DNA of 64,000 nt, taken from the NCBI GenBank assembly GCA_037693485.1, contig CM075346.1:90688501-90752500 (forward strand), given 5' to 3'. The stretch's first letter is position 1; each line of letters starts with the position of its first letter. Source of the stretch: Kitagawia praeruptora. Lineage: Eukaryota; Streptophyta; Magnoliopsida; Apiales; Apiaceae. The position numbers and the translations under genes are program-made. Under the pieces are notes generated by a model that worked only from the letters and a program-made list of their open reading frames with translations, did not search any database and was not told the DNA's origin. Shown here piece after piece: positions 9,336 to 20,175 of the stretch.

Positions 9336-11573
9336 TCACTGATTATTAGTTTTAAGGATCCAGACTTGCTTGGATCCTTTGGCTTTCTTAATTCTGTTAG
9401 CTTTTGCAGCGGAATTCACATTATCAGAGTTTAAGCTAACTTTTTCAGAGTTTACATTTACAGAGTTTACTTTAACCCATTTCAAATTTGGCTTGGGTTC
9501 ATAGTAATTATGGTAAATAGCATGATAATCTCTGCAAGTGTAAATAGAATGCCATGTACTTCCACAATGTGTACATAAAGTCTGTGGTCTAGTCCTCACA
9601 TAATCATTTTTAATTGCAGTTTTAGAGGGCAAAGAATTAATGTTCTTATTCTTACTGCAGAAACTAGCAAGATGATTAGTGCTACCACAATTAAAGCATG
9701 TTTTTCTAGGAGCTAATGAAGCAAGCATTGGCTTAATTCCTGATGTTATGCCTACCTTTCCATTTTTGTTTTTCCTAGGCATTTTCTGTTTGTTGACAGA
9801 TTTTATCTCTTTAAGCTTATGCTTGAGTTGTTTATCTGTCATTAAACCAATGTTAGCCTCTTTAACAAAAGTCTTAGCATATGATTCTTTAACAGCCTTT
9901 TTCTCAGCTTCAGTCTTAGGTCCACCTGTTCCCATGACATTACCTTCAGATGAACGATGTGGTCTAACTTTTACCAAATTTTCAAATCTAAGTTCATCTC
10001 CTTCAGAGTAACCTAGACCTACTGTATCTGACTGAAACACTTCTTGAGTATCTTTACCAGAGTGTGTCCAAGTTTTAATGATGTGTTTAGTATCCTCCAA
10101 TTCAGATTCTAGTTGCTTATACTTACCTAGCAACTCCTGTTCAATAAACACTGCATCATCTCTCTCTTTCTGAATTTTATTCATGTTTTCTAGCTGTTCC
10201 TCAACTAGTTTGTTTCTATCTTTGAGTTGAGAGCACTCAGTCTTTATCCTCTCATTTTCTAAAGTCTGATCCCTATAACTGATATGCAATGCTTTAAGAT
10301 AAATTCTCAATTCAGTTATATTATCTGTATTATAAGCATAGGTAGTTGGGGGTACCTTTAGATCATCATCTTCATTTTGAGTAGTAGCCATGAGTGCATA
10401 GTTGACTTCCTCATCTGAATCTGAAGTGTCTGCCCAATCTCTGCCTTTGGTGTAGAGTGCCTTTTCAGTTTTACCCTTCTTGCACTCAGGAGCATAGTGA
10501 CCCATCTCCTTACACTTGTAGCATTGAATTTCAGACTTATCTTTCTTACCAGATTTGAAGTCCTTTCCCTCAGATTTCTTGAAATTCTTCTTGTCAGACT
10601 TTGAGTAGTCCTTGGAGAATCTCTTTCCCTTCTTGAAGTTCTTGAATCCCATCTTCTTGAAGGTCTTTACCATCAATGCAGCCATTTGCATCATCTCTTC
10701 ATCATCTTCAGAATCAGATGTTCCATCTGTGTTTGAGTCAACATCAGTGTTTGATGACTCACTTTCTGAGTGTATGACTAAAGCTTTTCCTTTTGCCTTT
10801 TTCCTTGATGCTTCCTTCTTTGATGGTTTCTCCTCAACCTTAAGTGCAACAGACTTTGACTTTCTACTTGATCTCTTGTTTCTCTGCTCCAATTCCAATT
10901 CATGGGTTTTGAGCAGTCCATAAATTTCATCAATCTCTGTTTCACCAAGTTCATAGTTATCTCTTATGGTGGTTGTTTTCACATCCCACTTTTCAGGTAG
11001 AGAAAGAAGAAACTTGAGATTTGAGTCTTCTAAATCATACTCTTTATTAACCAATGACAAATCATTGAGCAGTTTACAGAATCTGTCAAATGTTTCTGTC
11101 ATGGTTTCTTCAGACTTTGCCTCAAAGTGCTCATACTCCTGAGTGAGTATGTTTCTTCTGTTTTTCTTGATTGCAGGAGTTCCTTGACACCTAACCTCAA
11201 GTGCATCCCATATTTCCTTTGCAGTTGTGCAATTAATCACTTTATTAGACATAACATTGTCTAATGCACTGTGAAGTAAGTGTCTTACTTTTGCATCCTT
11301 TGCAATAGATGAAAGATCCTCAGCAGTTAGATCTTTCTTTTCTTTTGGAATGACCTTTGATTCCTCACCAGCAGCAACAGCAGATAACTTTGTAGGTTTG
11401 TGAGGACCTTCATAAATTCTATCAAGGTATTCTGGATCTATAGCCTCCAGAAACATGGTCATCTTCACCTTCCAAATTGCATACTCTGATGGCCTAAGTA
11501 TAGGAACCCTAATTGTTTCATACCTACTAACAGTAGTAGGGGTTTTCTCAGATGGTGGAGGTATCTCTGCCAT
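9336..11573 (-). CDS. Copia gag (SIRE-type, long nucleocapsid with three zinc knuckles)
   Basis: This intact 745-residue frame starts at an ATG at 11573, 48 bp downstream of the primer site. Residues about 20-230 form the copia gag/UBN2 region (YAIWKVKMTMFLE; KEIWDALEV; YEHFEAKSEETMTE). A Lys/Ser-rich region follows, then a CCHC knuckle CYKCKEMGHYAPEC, a coiled coil (about residues 420-500), and two more CCHC-like knuckles, CFNCGSTNHLASFC and CTHCGSTWHSIYTC. Its length and extra knuckles fit the long gag of the SIRE/Maximus lineage. It ends in its own TGA just before a T-rich tract and CAG, with protease in the +1 frame, so gag can be made separately from pol. Confidence 0.9.
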   Translation of the reverse strand: MAEIPPPSEKTPTTVSRYETIRVPILRPSEYAIWKVKMTMFLEAIDPEYLDRIYEGPHKPTKLSAVAAGEESKVIPKEKKDLTAEDLSSIAKDAKVRHLLHSALDNVMSNKVINCTTAKEIWDALEVRCQGTPAIKKNRRNILTQEYEHFEAKSEETMTETFDRFCKLLNDLSLVNKEYDLEDSNLKFLLSLPEKWDVKTTTIRDNYELGETEIDEIYGLLKTHELELEQRNKRSSRKSKSVALKVEEKPSKKEASRKKAKGKALVIHSESESSNTDVDSNTDGTSDSEDDEEMMQMAALMVKTFKKMGFKNFKKGKRFSKDYSKSDKKNFKKSEGKDFKSGKKDKSEIQCYKCKEMGHYAPECKKGKTEKALYTKGRDWADTSDSDEEVNYALMATTQNEDDDLKVPPTTYAYNTDNITELRIYLKALHISYRDQTLENERIKTECSQLKDRNKLVEEQLENMNKIQKERDDAVFIEQELLGKYKQLESELEDTKHIIKTWTHSGKDTQEVFQSDTVGLGYSEGDELRFENLVKVRPHRSSEGNVMGTGGPKTEAEKKAVKESYAKTFVKEANIGLMTDKQLKHKLKEIKSVNKQKMPRKNKNGKVGITSGIKPMLASLAPRKTCFNCGSTNHLASFCSKNKNINSLPSKTAIKNDYVRTRPQTLCTHCGSTWHSIYTCRDYHAIYHNYYEPKPNLKWVKVNSVNVNSEKVSLNSDNVNSAAKANRIKKAKGSKQVWILKTNNQ

Positions 11574-11620
11574 TGATTACTATTGTGTTTTGGATCTTTA
11601 ACTGTAATAAAGTAACAGAT

Positions 11621-11634
11621 TGGCTCTGATACCA
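11621..11634 (-). other. Primer binding site of the SIRE-type copia element
   Basis: The minus strand reads TGGTATCAGAGCCA two bases after the LTR end, complementary to the 3' end of initiator methionine tRNA, as in most plant copia elements. Confidence 0.9.
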
Positions 11635-11636
11635 CT

Positions 11637-12152
11637 TGTTAGGTCGAATTCACAATAGTTAATCAAATACTGTATGAGTAACTTAACAAAAACACACTGT
11701 TTAATACTTAAAAACTGTTTGGAATTAACAATTCCTCTCTCAGTGATGTAAAATATCACAGAGAGCTGCTTAGGTTACAATCAATGAATTTCTCAATGTT
11801 CGATACCCTTCTAGGGTTAACCTAACTGTATTTATAAAACATACAGCTTCGTACAATCAGTAATTGATTCTCCTATAATTAAGCTATACAATTGATATCA
11901 ATCACGATTGCTTCAAGTCTTTCAAGTCAACTCAATCTCTTTGACAGCTTTCCAATCTTCAAAGATATTGCTTCCATATTTATCTTGTATCAATCTTCAA
12001 ACACAGTTGACTCTTCAGACAATACCGCTACAGAGTTTAACAATCTCTGTTGCGCTTCCAGTCAGTGTTTAACTAAACTCTGACTGCTTCCAGCTAAACT
12101 CTGTTTTGTTACTTTAGCTTCCAAACACTGTTCTCATCAATCATTTCTAACA
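11637..12152 (-). repeat. 5' LTR of the SIRE-type copia element
   Basis: The 516-bp LTR has inverted ends TGTTAG...CTAACA. On the minus strand a TATAAATA box is at 11829-11836. Several AACTCTG motifs lie in the U3-like part (12020-12110). Confidence 0.85.
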
Positions 12153-15068
12153 AACTCAATGGTTCCATTAGTTGCATGCTCCTTAATAAAATGATATCTG
12201 ATGTCAATGTGCTTTGTCCTAGAATGATTGACAGGATTGGCAACTATAGATATTGCACTTGTGTTGTCACACATGATTAGAATTCTTTCCAACACAAGTC
12301 CATAATCTCTAAGTTGGTTTCTAATCCAAAGCACTTGAGCACAACAACTTCCAGCAGCTATGTATTCAGCCTCAGTTGTGGAAGTTGACACAGATTGTTG
12401 TTTCTTGCTGTACCAAGAGACTAACCTTTGTCCAAGAAACTAGCAGCTACCTGAGGTGCTTTTCCTATCCACTCTGTATCCAGGATAGTCAGCATCAGAA
12501 TAACCAACCAGATTGAACCCTGTGTCCTTAGGATACCATAAACCCAAGTTTGGAGTGCCCTTCAGATATCTAAAGATCCTCTTTATAGCAATCAAATGTG
12601 ACTCTTTTGGATTTGATTGAAACCTTGCACACAAGCATGTAGCAAACATGATGTCTGGCCTACTTGCAGTGAGATAGAGTAGTGAACCAACCATGCCTCT
12701 GTAGACTGAAATATCTACTCTCTTGCCTTTAGCATCTTCATCTAATTTAGTGGCAGTAGCCATAGGAGTCTTTGCAGGTGAGCAGTCTTCTAAGTCAAAC
12801 TTCTTCAATAGATCCTTGATGTACTTGGTTTGACTGATAAAGATACCATCCTTCCTCTGACTAACTTGCAACCCAAGAAAGAATGTCAACTCTCCCATCA
12901 TACTCATCTCATATCTGCTCTACATGAGCTTAGAGAATTTCTCACACAACTTCTCATTTGTAGATCCAAATATGATATCATCCACATAGATCTGGACTAG
13001 GATAATATCATCACCATGTTTTTTGTAAAACAGTGTCTTGTCCAATGTGCCTCTAGTGAATTGATTTTCAAGAAGAAATTGGGATAAAGTATCATACCAT
13101 GCCCTTGGAGCCTGCTTAAGTCCATACAATGCCTTAAGCAATCTGTAGACAAATTCTGGGAAATGTGGATCCTCAAAGCCATGTGGCTGTTGCACATAAA
13201 CTTCTTCTTCCAACTCTCCATTCAGATATGCACTCTTGACATCCATCTGATAGACTTTGAAGTTTGAATGAGCAACAAATGCCAAGAAGATTCTGATGGC
13301 TTCCAATCTTGCAACGGGAGCAAATGTCTCATCATAATCAATGCCTTCCTGTTGAGAGTATCCTTTTGCAACCAACCTTGCTTTGTTCCTTACTATTACA
13401 CCATCCTTATCCATCTTATTCTTTAGAACCTATTTTGTTCCAACAATGGTTCTGTTCTTTGGTGCAGGCACAAGTTCCCGTGCTTTGTTTCTTTCAAATT
13501 GATTCAGCTCTTCTTGCATGGCAATAATCCAATCTGGATCCAACAGTGCATCATCAAGTTTCTTAGGCTCAATCTGAGATAGAAAGCAACCATATAGACA
13601 CACATTTTGAGTTGCTTTCCTAGTTCTTACTCCTGCATTTGGATCTCCAATGATTTGATCTGTAGTGTGTGATCTAACCCATTTCCTTGAGTGCTCAGTT
13701 TGATTTCTCAACCTTGATGTTGCTTCATCATCCAAGTCATGATCATTTTCATTTTCTCCCCCTGTGAAGTTGTTACTATTCACAAGTGTGCCTTGGATGC
13801 TAGTCTCTTCACTGTTGATTGGAACAGATTCTTCCCTTGCTTCATCATTCACTGGAGTTTGTTGAATTGTAGGCTCAACTTCAGTTTCAATCTCCTCATT
13901 AGAATCATCTAGATTTTCAAACCTTAATGGATCTTTATCTTCATCATTGGCTTCTTCTAAACCAGGTAATCTACTGTCATCAAAGGTCACATCTGTGCTT
14001 TCCATTACTTTCTTTTGACTGATGACATAAACTTTGTATGCAATCCTTTCCCTAGAATAGCCAAGAAAAATTCCTTCAAATGCCTTTGCATCAAACTTCC
14101 CGACATATTCTGAATTGTCTTTCAACACAAAGCATTTGCTTCCAAAAGTATGAACATACTTTAGAGTAGGTTTCTTTCCACTCATCAAGTTGTAAGGTGT
14201 CTTTCCAGTATTTTTGTTGATGAGGGTTCTGTTCTGGATATAGCATGCAGTGCTCACAGCCTCAGCCCAAAAATATGTAGGCATCTTTGCATCAAGCAAC
14301 ATTGTTCTAGCAGCCTCAATTAGAGTTCTATTCTTTCTCTCAACTACTCCATTTTGTTGTGGAGTCCTTGGAGCTGAGAATTGTTGAGAAATGTCATTCT
14401 CTTTGCAAAATGCTTCAACTAAGGCATTCCTGAACTCTGTTCCATTATCACTTCCCAATGCAATCACACTTGCATTGTTGGCCTTTGCTTCCTTAACAAT
14501 TTTCTTTATGTGCTCAATGATTACTTGTGGAGCCTCATCCTTTGATGCTAGAAATTCCACCCATGTATACCTTGTGTAGTCATCAACCATCACCAGGGCA
14601 TACTTCTTTCTTGAGAGTGACATGACATTGACAGGCCCAAACAAATCCCTATGAATTAGTTGCAGGGGTTTGGTGATTGATGTCACTGTCTTTGACTTGT
14701 GGCTTGACCTTTTATCTTTCCTTTTTGACAAGCCTCACACACTCCTTCTTGACAGAATTCAAGTGTGGGCATGCCTCTCACTAACTCTCTTTTGACTAGA
14801 GAATTAATGGTCTTGAAGTTCAAGTGTGATAACTTCTTGTGCCATAACCAACAATCCTCATTTGATGCTTTTGAGTAGAAGCAACAAACTTTGTCCTTGT
14901 TTGCAGAGTCCATGTTGGCTACAAACATGCTTCCTTTTCTTACTCCAGATAGAGCAAAATCACCAGTCTTCTTGTGGGTGATCAAACATTCATTCTTGTC
15001 AAAATTCACTTTGAATCCTCTATCAGTAAACTGACCAACACTCAGCAGATTATGCTTGAGACCCTTGA
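12153..15068 (-). pseudogene. Copia pre-integrase, integrase, reverse transcriptase and RNase H, several stops
   Basis: The pre-integrase zinc finger (HKKLSHLNFKTIN ... CEACQK) is at 15009-14700. After a frameshift near 14720 come the integrase core (HRDLFGPVNVMS; LGSDNGTEF; QQNGVVE) and an acidic hinge. A TAG at 13430-13432 replaces the Trp of the usual VGTKWVF. Reverse transcriptase (YQMDVKSAYLNGELEE; IYVDDIIFGS) is followed by a TAG at 12920-12922 where Gln is usual before the EMSMMGEL motif. RNase H begins at DADYPGYRVDRKSTSG, has another TAG at 12440-12442, then TTEAEYIAAGSC and KHIDIRYHF, and is cut at 12153 by the inserted LTR. Domain order and motifs are clear; the gene is dead. Confidence 0.92.
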
Positions 15069-17559
15069 TGTAAGAACCCAGATTTTGGTAGTAATTAAAA
15101 CTTTTGATTAGGAACTGATGTACAAAGAATAGTGATTCTGACTACGATGTATTAGTGGTTGTAATGGATGAATATTTTAATGGATATGGATTCAGTGTTT
15201 GTGTACTATATGAATGATGTTAATGGATTGACAATATAGATAAGAATAATCTATCGCCTAGAAAATAAAGATATGGTATACACAGAGGAAGTATTCTCAT
15301 GTCATCCAAATCGATATCTGCTATTAGTCCAGTGGTTCCGTAAAAGGGTTAAGAAACGCCCGAAAGAGAACAAGGTCATTTTTAATAAATATAAAGAATA
15401 AAGTATGAATAAAGGATGAATAGTGTTTTTGGTGAAAATGAGAATATTATTAGACGACGCTATATAGAAGTATTCAGAACGGAAATCAGAGTTCGTATTC
15501 ATGATCCAGGGGTAAAATAAGTGTATGTAAACGATATCGGATTCAGAAAAATAGCACTTTTATTTTCTCCGAGAATTCTCTGGACACTGAAAGACTTAAG
15601 GATTTACTAAGAGGATTTAAGGAATTTAAATTCAAGGATTATAAAGAAGGATTGAGAATGTTGGTATTAATATTAAGAAGGTTTCTGGTAAAACCCTAAC
15701 TAGAAATCCTTGAGATATTCTTTCGAACGATCAATCAAATTGAGCAATAACCGGACAAAAGAGAAAGCAAAGAATCAAGATTCATGCATGTGCAATTGGT
15801 GGAAAAATAAAGATACAAGTGACTTACATATAAGTCAACCAACAAAGGAGTGGTGTAATTGCAATTAACCAAAAATGGAGTTGCTTAATGTAGTGCCAAC
15901 ACTTGGACAAGTAATGGATCAACAAGTGGCACCAATAGATTGTTAACAACACAAAAGGCAAGAGATGCATCCAATATAGATAGATATTACTTGTATTATT
16001 GCATTACACACCAAAACACAAAGCAAAACACAAACCAACTCTACCATTCTCTCATCCTTGCAACTTTCGGTTAAGGTGCTAGTTCAAGGGGTTCCAACCA
16101 TCATTTGATCTTGAAATTTTTATGGTGAGTACTCTATATCATAGCTTAGATCCCCTAGAAATCTTAGCTTCAAATTCATCTTTTTCCATTTTCAAATAAA
16201 TCATCAAAGTAGGTGATGAATAGTGTTCTTCATGAACTAACATTGTTTTTCTTGATTTCTTTGATGATCTAAGCTAGCTTAAAGCCACTCAAGGATCATA
16301 AAAATATTAGTAAGGCTAGATCATACTCCAAGGAAGGTATACCTCTTGAAACCCTAGCATTTGATTGAGATTTATGTATGTTTTTGATGGGTTTAGCTTT
16401 GTATGATTATAGTGGTGATTATAAGCATGATTATGTAGTTAGTTATGTGATTTAAGAAGCATGATGATTTTAAGGTTAAGGTTAGTGGTTATAGGGCTTG
16501 TTGAGATGAGAATCATGTTTATAAGTTGTATTGATGCCCGGTGTGGCTTGGTTTGATGATTACGATTTTTAGAACGTTCGATTTATAGCCATCGTAATGC
16601 CGAATTTTCGTTAATCATTGAAAACCGTGCATCACAGTAGCTTTAACCCACTTCCCAGTTTGGTATTTTGCCATGAAAAGATGGATAATGTTCCAAGCTT
16701 CGTTTTGATATAAAGATCATGTGAAACAGATTTACGGTTTAGGAGTTATGATTAAATTCGTAAAAGTGGTTCGAAATCGTGAACGAAAGTTCGTAATTGA
16801 AATTGGATCCCTTTAATATTACGAAATCAGTGGAGAATCTTGATAATTAAATATTATAGATAAAAAGGAAGGTGTGGGAGAAAACCTCATGTTAAATGGA
16901 TCGTTTTCCGATTTTATAAAAATGTTCGAATTAAGGTTAACTACGAATAAACCACTTAGAAGATCACTTAAGTATAACTTTGGTTATAACTTAGAAAACG
17001 AGCGATAAAACTCGAGGTATAATCTTGGTTCGTAAACGATCGACTTTAGAACTTATATGGCTTAAATATATATCAAGTTTGGGTATGGTGACATGTCATA
17101 ATAGCGAACAAATGTCGGATCGTATCGGTGATAAAAAGAGTACACTAAAAGGTGTATAAAGAGATAATTCGAAAACGTGTTTCGACTTAAGTAAAGTTTG
17201 TACTTAGCCTTGTTAAAAGTGTTAAGTGATTAATCCCGAGTACCTTGGCTATTTATAGATCACCAGGCTGACCCGGGACACGCTACCACTACCTCCACCC
17301 GCACTCGAGTACCAGGCAAGTTTCAAATTCCCTTTTTAAAAGGCTGTTGTTGTGATAATATATATATATATATATGAATTGATTCTGTTATACATATGCC
17401 ATAGCATGCATGCCTACTTTAAAGTTATATTGTGATACTTGTTCCCTGATTTAATGTTGGCTTATAAGCTAGATTGATAATATATCAGTTATAAGCCGGA
17501 TATTGCTAAGACCCTTAAGCGAAGGGCAGTTAAATCTCATTCTTTGATTGTAGACCGGG

Positions 17560-18350
17560 AGTCGGTATTCCTTGATATATTGATATTATTTTCAGAGGAA
17601 AATATTTAAGTAAATATTTTTCATTTATTATCTGACGAATATTGTTGGAATATTCCTTGGAGATTATTTGATAAATATTATTTGGAGTATTCATTCGATA
17701 TTTATTTATTCGATGAATATAATCTTTAATATTCATCTAGAATTGATTTAATATTCGAACATTATTTCAAACCCTCATTCAAGTTAGTTACTCAATGGAT
17801 ATTATTTCGAATATTCATTCAGACTCTAATTATTTTATAAATATTATTTTGAACATTGATTCGAACCTAAGATATTCGATAAATATTATTCTAAATATTA
17901 CCTTGAGTTAATGAATATTATCTATAAAATTCATGAAAGGTCGACTCAATTATTGAATATTATTTCAAATATTCATTCGATAATCATTTCTTCAATAAAT
18001 ATCATTAAGTGAACATTCATTATTTATTCAATGAATATTATCTCAAATATTCGTTCGATAAATATTTCATCAATAAGTATCATTCTTAAGTGGAATATTC
18101 ATTATTTATTCAATGAATATTATCTCAAATATCCATTGATGATTATTTCATCAATAAATATTATTATTAACTCGAATATTCATTATTCGTTCAATGAATA
18201 TTATTATGAATATTTATTCAAAGATTATTTCGAGCAATACTCTTCCAATATTTATGACTTAATAAATATTCTTGGAATATTTATTTAATTCTTCTAACTC
18301 GTTCCAAAATGATTCACTTCATTCAAATAGTATCTTCGACCTTCGAATAT
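17560..18350. repeat. AT-rich degenerate array of GAATATT-type units inside the solo LTR
   Basis: Motifs such as GAATATTATTTC and AATATTCATTCGA recur many times at irregular spacing of roughly 40-90 bp over about 790 bp. Small ORFs called here are by-products of the biased composition. Confidence 0.7.
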
Positions 18351-18377
18351 TATATAAATTATTTCAGAGTATTATTA

Positions 18378-18700
18378 CTCCCTCCGTCCCAGCCAGTTCT
18401 TTACACGGCGGCTGGGCACGGAGGTCAAGGATAGTGGGTGTAAAGTGGTTGTAATATTGTTAAAATAAATGAAGTAGTGGGTGTAATAGTGATTTTATTG
18501 TAAAATAAGTGAAGTAGTGGGTGTAATAGTGATTTTATTGTTAAAATAAGTTAAGTAGTGAGTGAAATAGTGTAAAGTATTGTTAAAATAAGTGAAGTAG
18601 TGGGTGTAATAGTGTTAAAACTTACTATTTTGGGTAATGTAAAGAAATGGTGGGACGGCCCAAAAAGAAAATTGTAAAGAAATGGATGGGACAGAGGGAG
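18378..18700. mobile_element. Stowaway-like MITE inside the solo LTR
   Basis: The 323-bp element has terminal inverted repeats CTCCCTCCGTCCC / GGGACAGAGGGAG and a TA duplication (18376-18377, 18701-18702), typical of Tc1/mariner-derived Stowaway MITEs. Its interior is made of degenerate tandem units of about 40 bp containing AAGTGAAGTAGTGGGTG. Confidence 0.88.
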
Positions 18701-19993
18701 TATTATTATTATATTATTATCAAGGAAGGTTCTCCGTAACTCCATTATTCATTCAATTCTATTATAAGGGAACCTTACTTGAGAAATGTTATTTACCTTG
18801 TGACTATCCGGTCATAAAATTGTTGAAACTATTCTTTTCACTCGCAACTTGGTTGCTATTATTCATCGAATCTTGTGCACCCACTCATTATTCGAGGGGT
18901 AAGAATGTTGGAACAAGTTGGTATCCATTAACAAGCAGCAGCTTGGGAAATATTGGTGAGTTTCCTTTACAACTAGATACGACTACTTTGTGGAGTCTTA
19001 TTAACAAGTATTATACTTGGGGAAAGGGGAACGAACTTTACGTTTCAAAGTTATGGATGTTAAATGAACTAGGAGATGCGTAAGTGACCCAGTGGCGCCG
19101 GTCCAGCAAATGGCCCAACCGTTGGCCGAGGGGGTTCCAGAGGGCGGTAGACAAGTAAATCCGTCGGTGCTTCCTTCTACATGTAGAGAACAAGAGGTGG
19201 GGAGCATAACATGCTACTGATCATCGTGTAAATGTTATGTCTCCTGGCGCGTCAACGCTCCAGTATTAGTTCATCTCATGTTGGAAATTTTCTGCAACGT
19301 TATCATTGTTGGCAGAGTTGAGAAGTGTTTGAACTGGAATTGCAATATTCTTCCTGCAAGTCCCACTATCATGAAAATTGATAATATCTGGCTTATCTTT
19401 GACATAGCAGATATTTCCACTGAATAATTATTTTTTGAGTTACCTTGTAACTTCATCTTTTACCTTATATTGGTACTATGTTCGTTAATGCATGGCATAT
19501 GGTTTCAAAGATATTTGAACTGCTATACATATACATATATATATATATATCTTCACTATTCAGTTATATTATTGTTGGTGGGCTATTGCTCACCCTTGCT
19601 TATTTACCATGTCACAACAACAGCTAGGACTGATGGCTCGCGTAAGGCGCACTCGGCGCAAGCAGGTCACCCAACCCACAGGACTCCCCGCTGATATTAT
19701 TGCTGCCATTGCTGAGGTAGCATAGATAGTCAGCTTTTGCTTTCCAGTTTAAGTATATGTATATTAAACTTATGTTGCTACTCCTTTTGGATTGTAATAA
19801 CTTTTATTCGTAAATCCGTTAATGTGAGACTTATTTCAATTCATCTCTGGGACTATAACTGTTGTGTGTGTGAGTGGATATTATTGTGGGGTTATAGTAT
19901 GAATATATTTATTGTGGACTCAAGTCAAGTGTTATATATGGAAATTGAGACCGTAACAACCAGATCCTTGACCCCGGATCTGGGGGTGTTACA

Positions 19994-20175
19994 CTTGACT
20001 AAGGCTACATCTTCAATGATGACATTACCAGCTTCCAATTTGCCATATCCCAATGTGTTACCCATGTTGTCATCTCCAAAAGCAACCATTGGGCCAGTCA
20101 TGTGATTTGATCATCCACTGTCCAAAATCCACATGACCTTCTTTTCACTTTCTTTGCCCTGCAAACACAAATGTA
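19994..20175 (-). pseudogene. Protease fragment of the older copia element
   Basis: On the minus strand the frame GKESEKKVMWILDSG ... SNHMTG is the copia aspartic protease. The codon after D-S-G is TGA (20111-20113) where this family usually has Cys. The remaining protease sequence resumes at 15068 on the other side of the solo LTR. The gag stop TAA lies about 15 bp upstream of the CAG that begins this frame, the same arrangement as in the younger copia element. Confidence 0.8.

Larger units (their letters stand above)
7166..12152 (-). mobile_element. SIRE-type Ty1/copia element, minus strand, lacking its 3' half
   Basis: Read on the minus strand, a 516-bp 5' LTR (12152 to 11637) is followed by a primer site for initiator Met tRNA, a long gag, protease, integrase and the start of reverse transcriptase. 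The sequence stops inside the reverse transcriptase after NGKLE at about 7160-7166, where plus-strand coiled-coil ORF sequence begins. The rest of pol, the 3' LTR and the left target duplication are missing, so this is a rearrangement rather than a normal insertion end. On the right it is inserted in the RNase H of the next copia element after 12152; AACTC at 12153-12157 would be the target duplication but its partner is lost. Confidence 0.9.
15069..19993. repeat. Solo LTR, about 4.9 kb, probably of a Ty3/gypsy element
   Basis: The segment starts TGTAAGAACCC and ends GGGGGTGTTACA, giving TGTAA/TTACA inverted ends, and is flanked by the 5-bp duplication CTTGA (15064-15068 and 19994-19998). Removing it rejoins the copia protease and pre-integrase sequences. 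There is no ORF of note, no internal second copy of the ends and no primer site, so it is best read as a solo LTR left by LTR-LTR recombination; a large non-coding element with unrecognised LTRs is the alternative. Its size suggests a gypsy lineage with giant LTRs. Orientation is not determined. Confidence 0.8.

Noticed and set aside
17357..17375. TATATATA run as a promoter in the solo LTR
   Set aside because: A simple dinucleotide repeat in AT-rich DNA; no initiator or downstream coding region to support it.
19094..19112. TGGCGCCGGTCCAGC as a primer site inside the solo LTR
   Set aside because: No LTR end stands next to it and the segment has no repeated ends, so it is probably chance.
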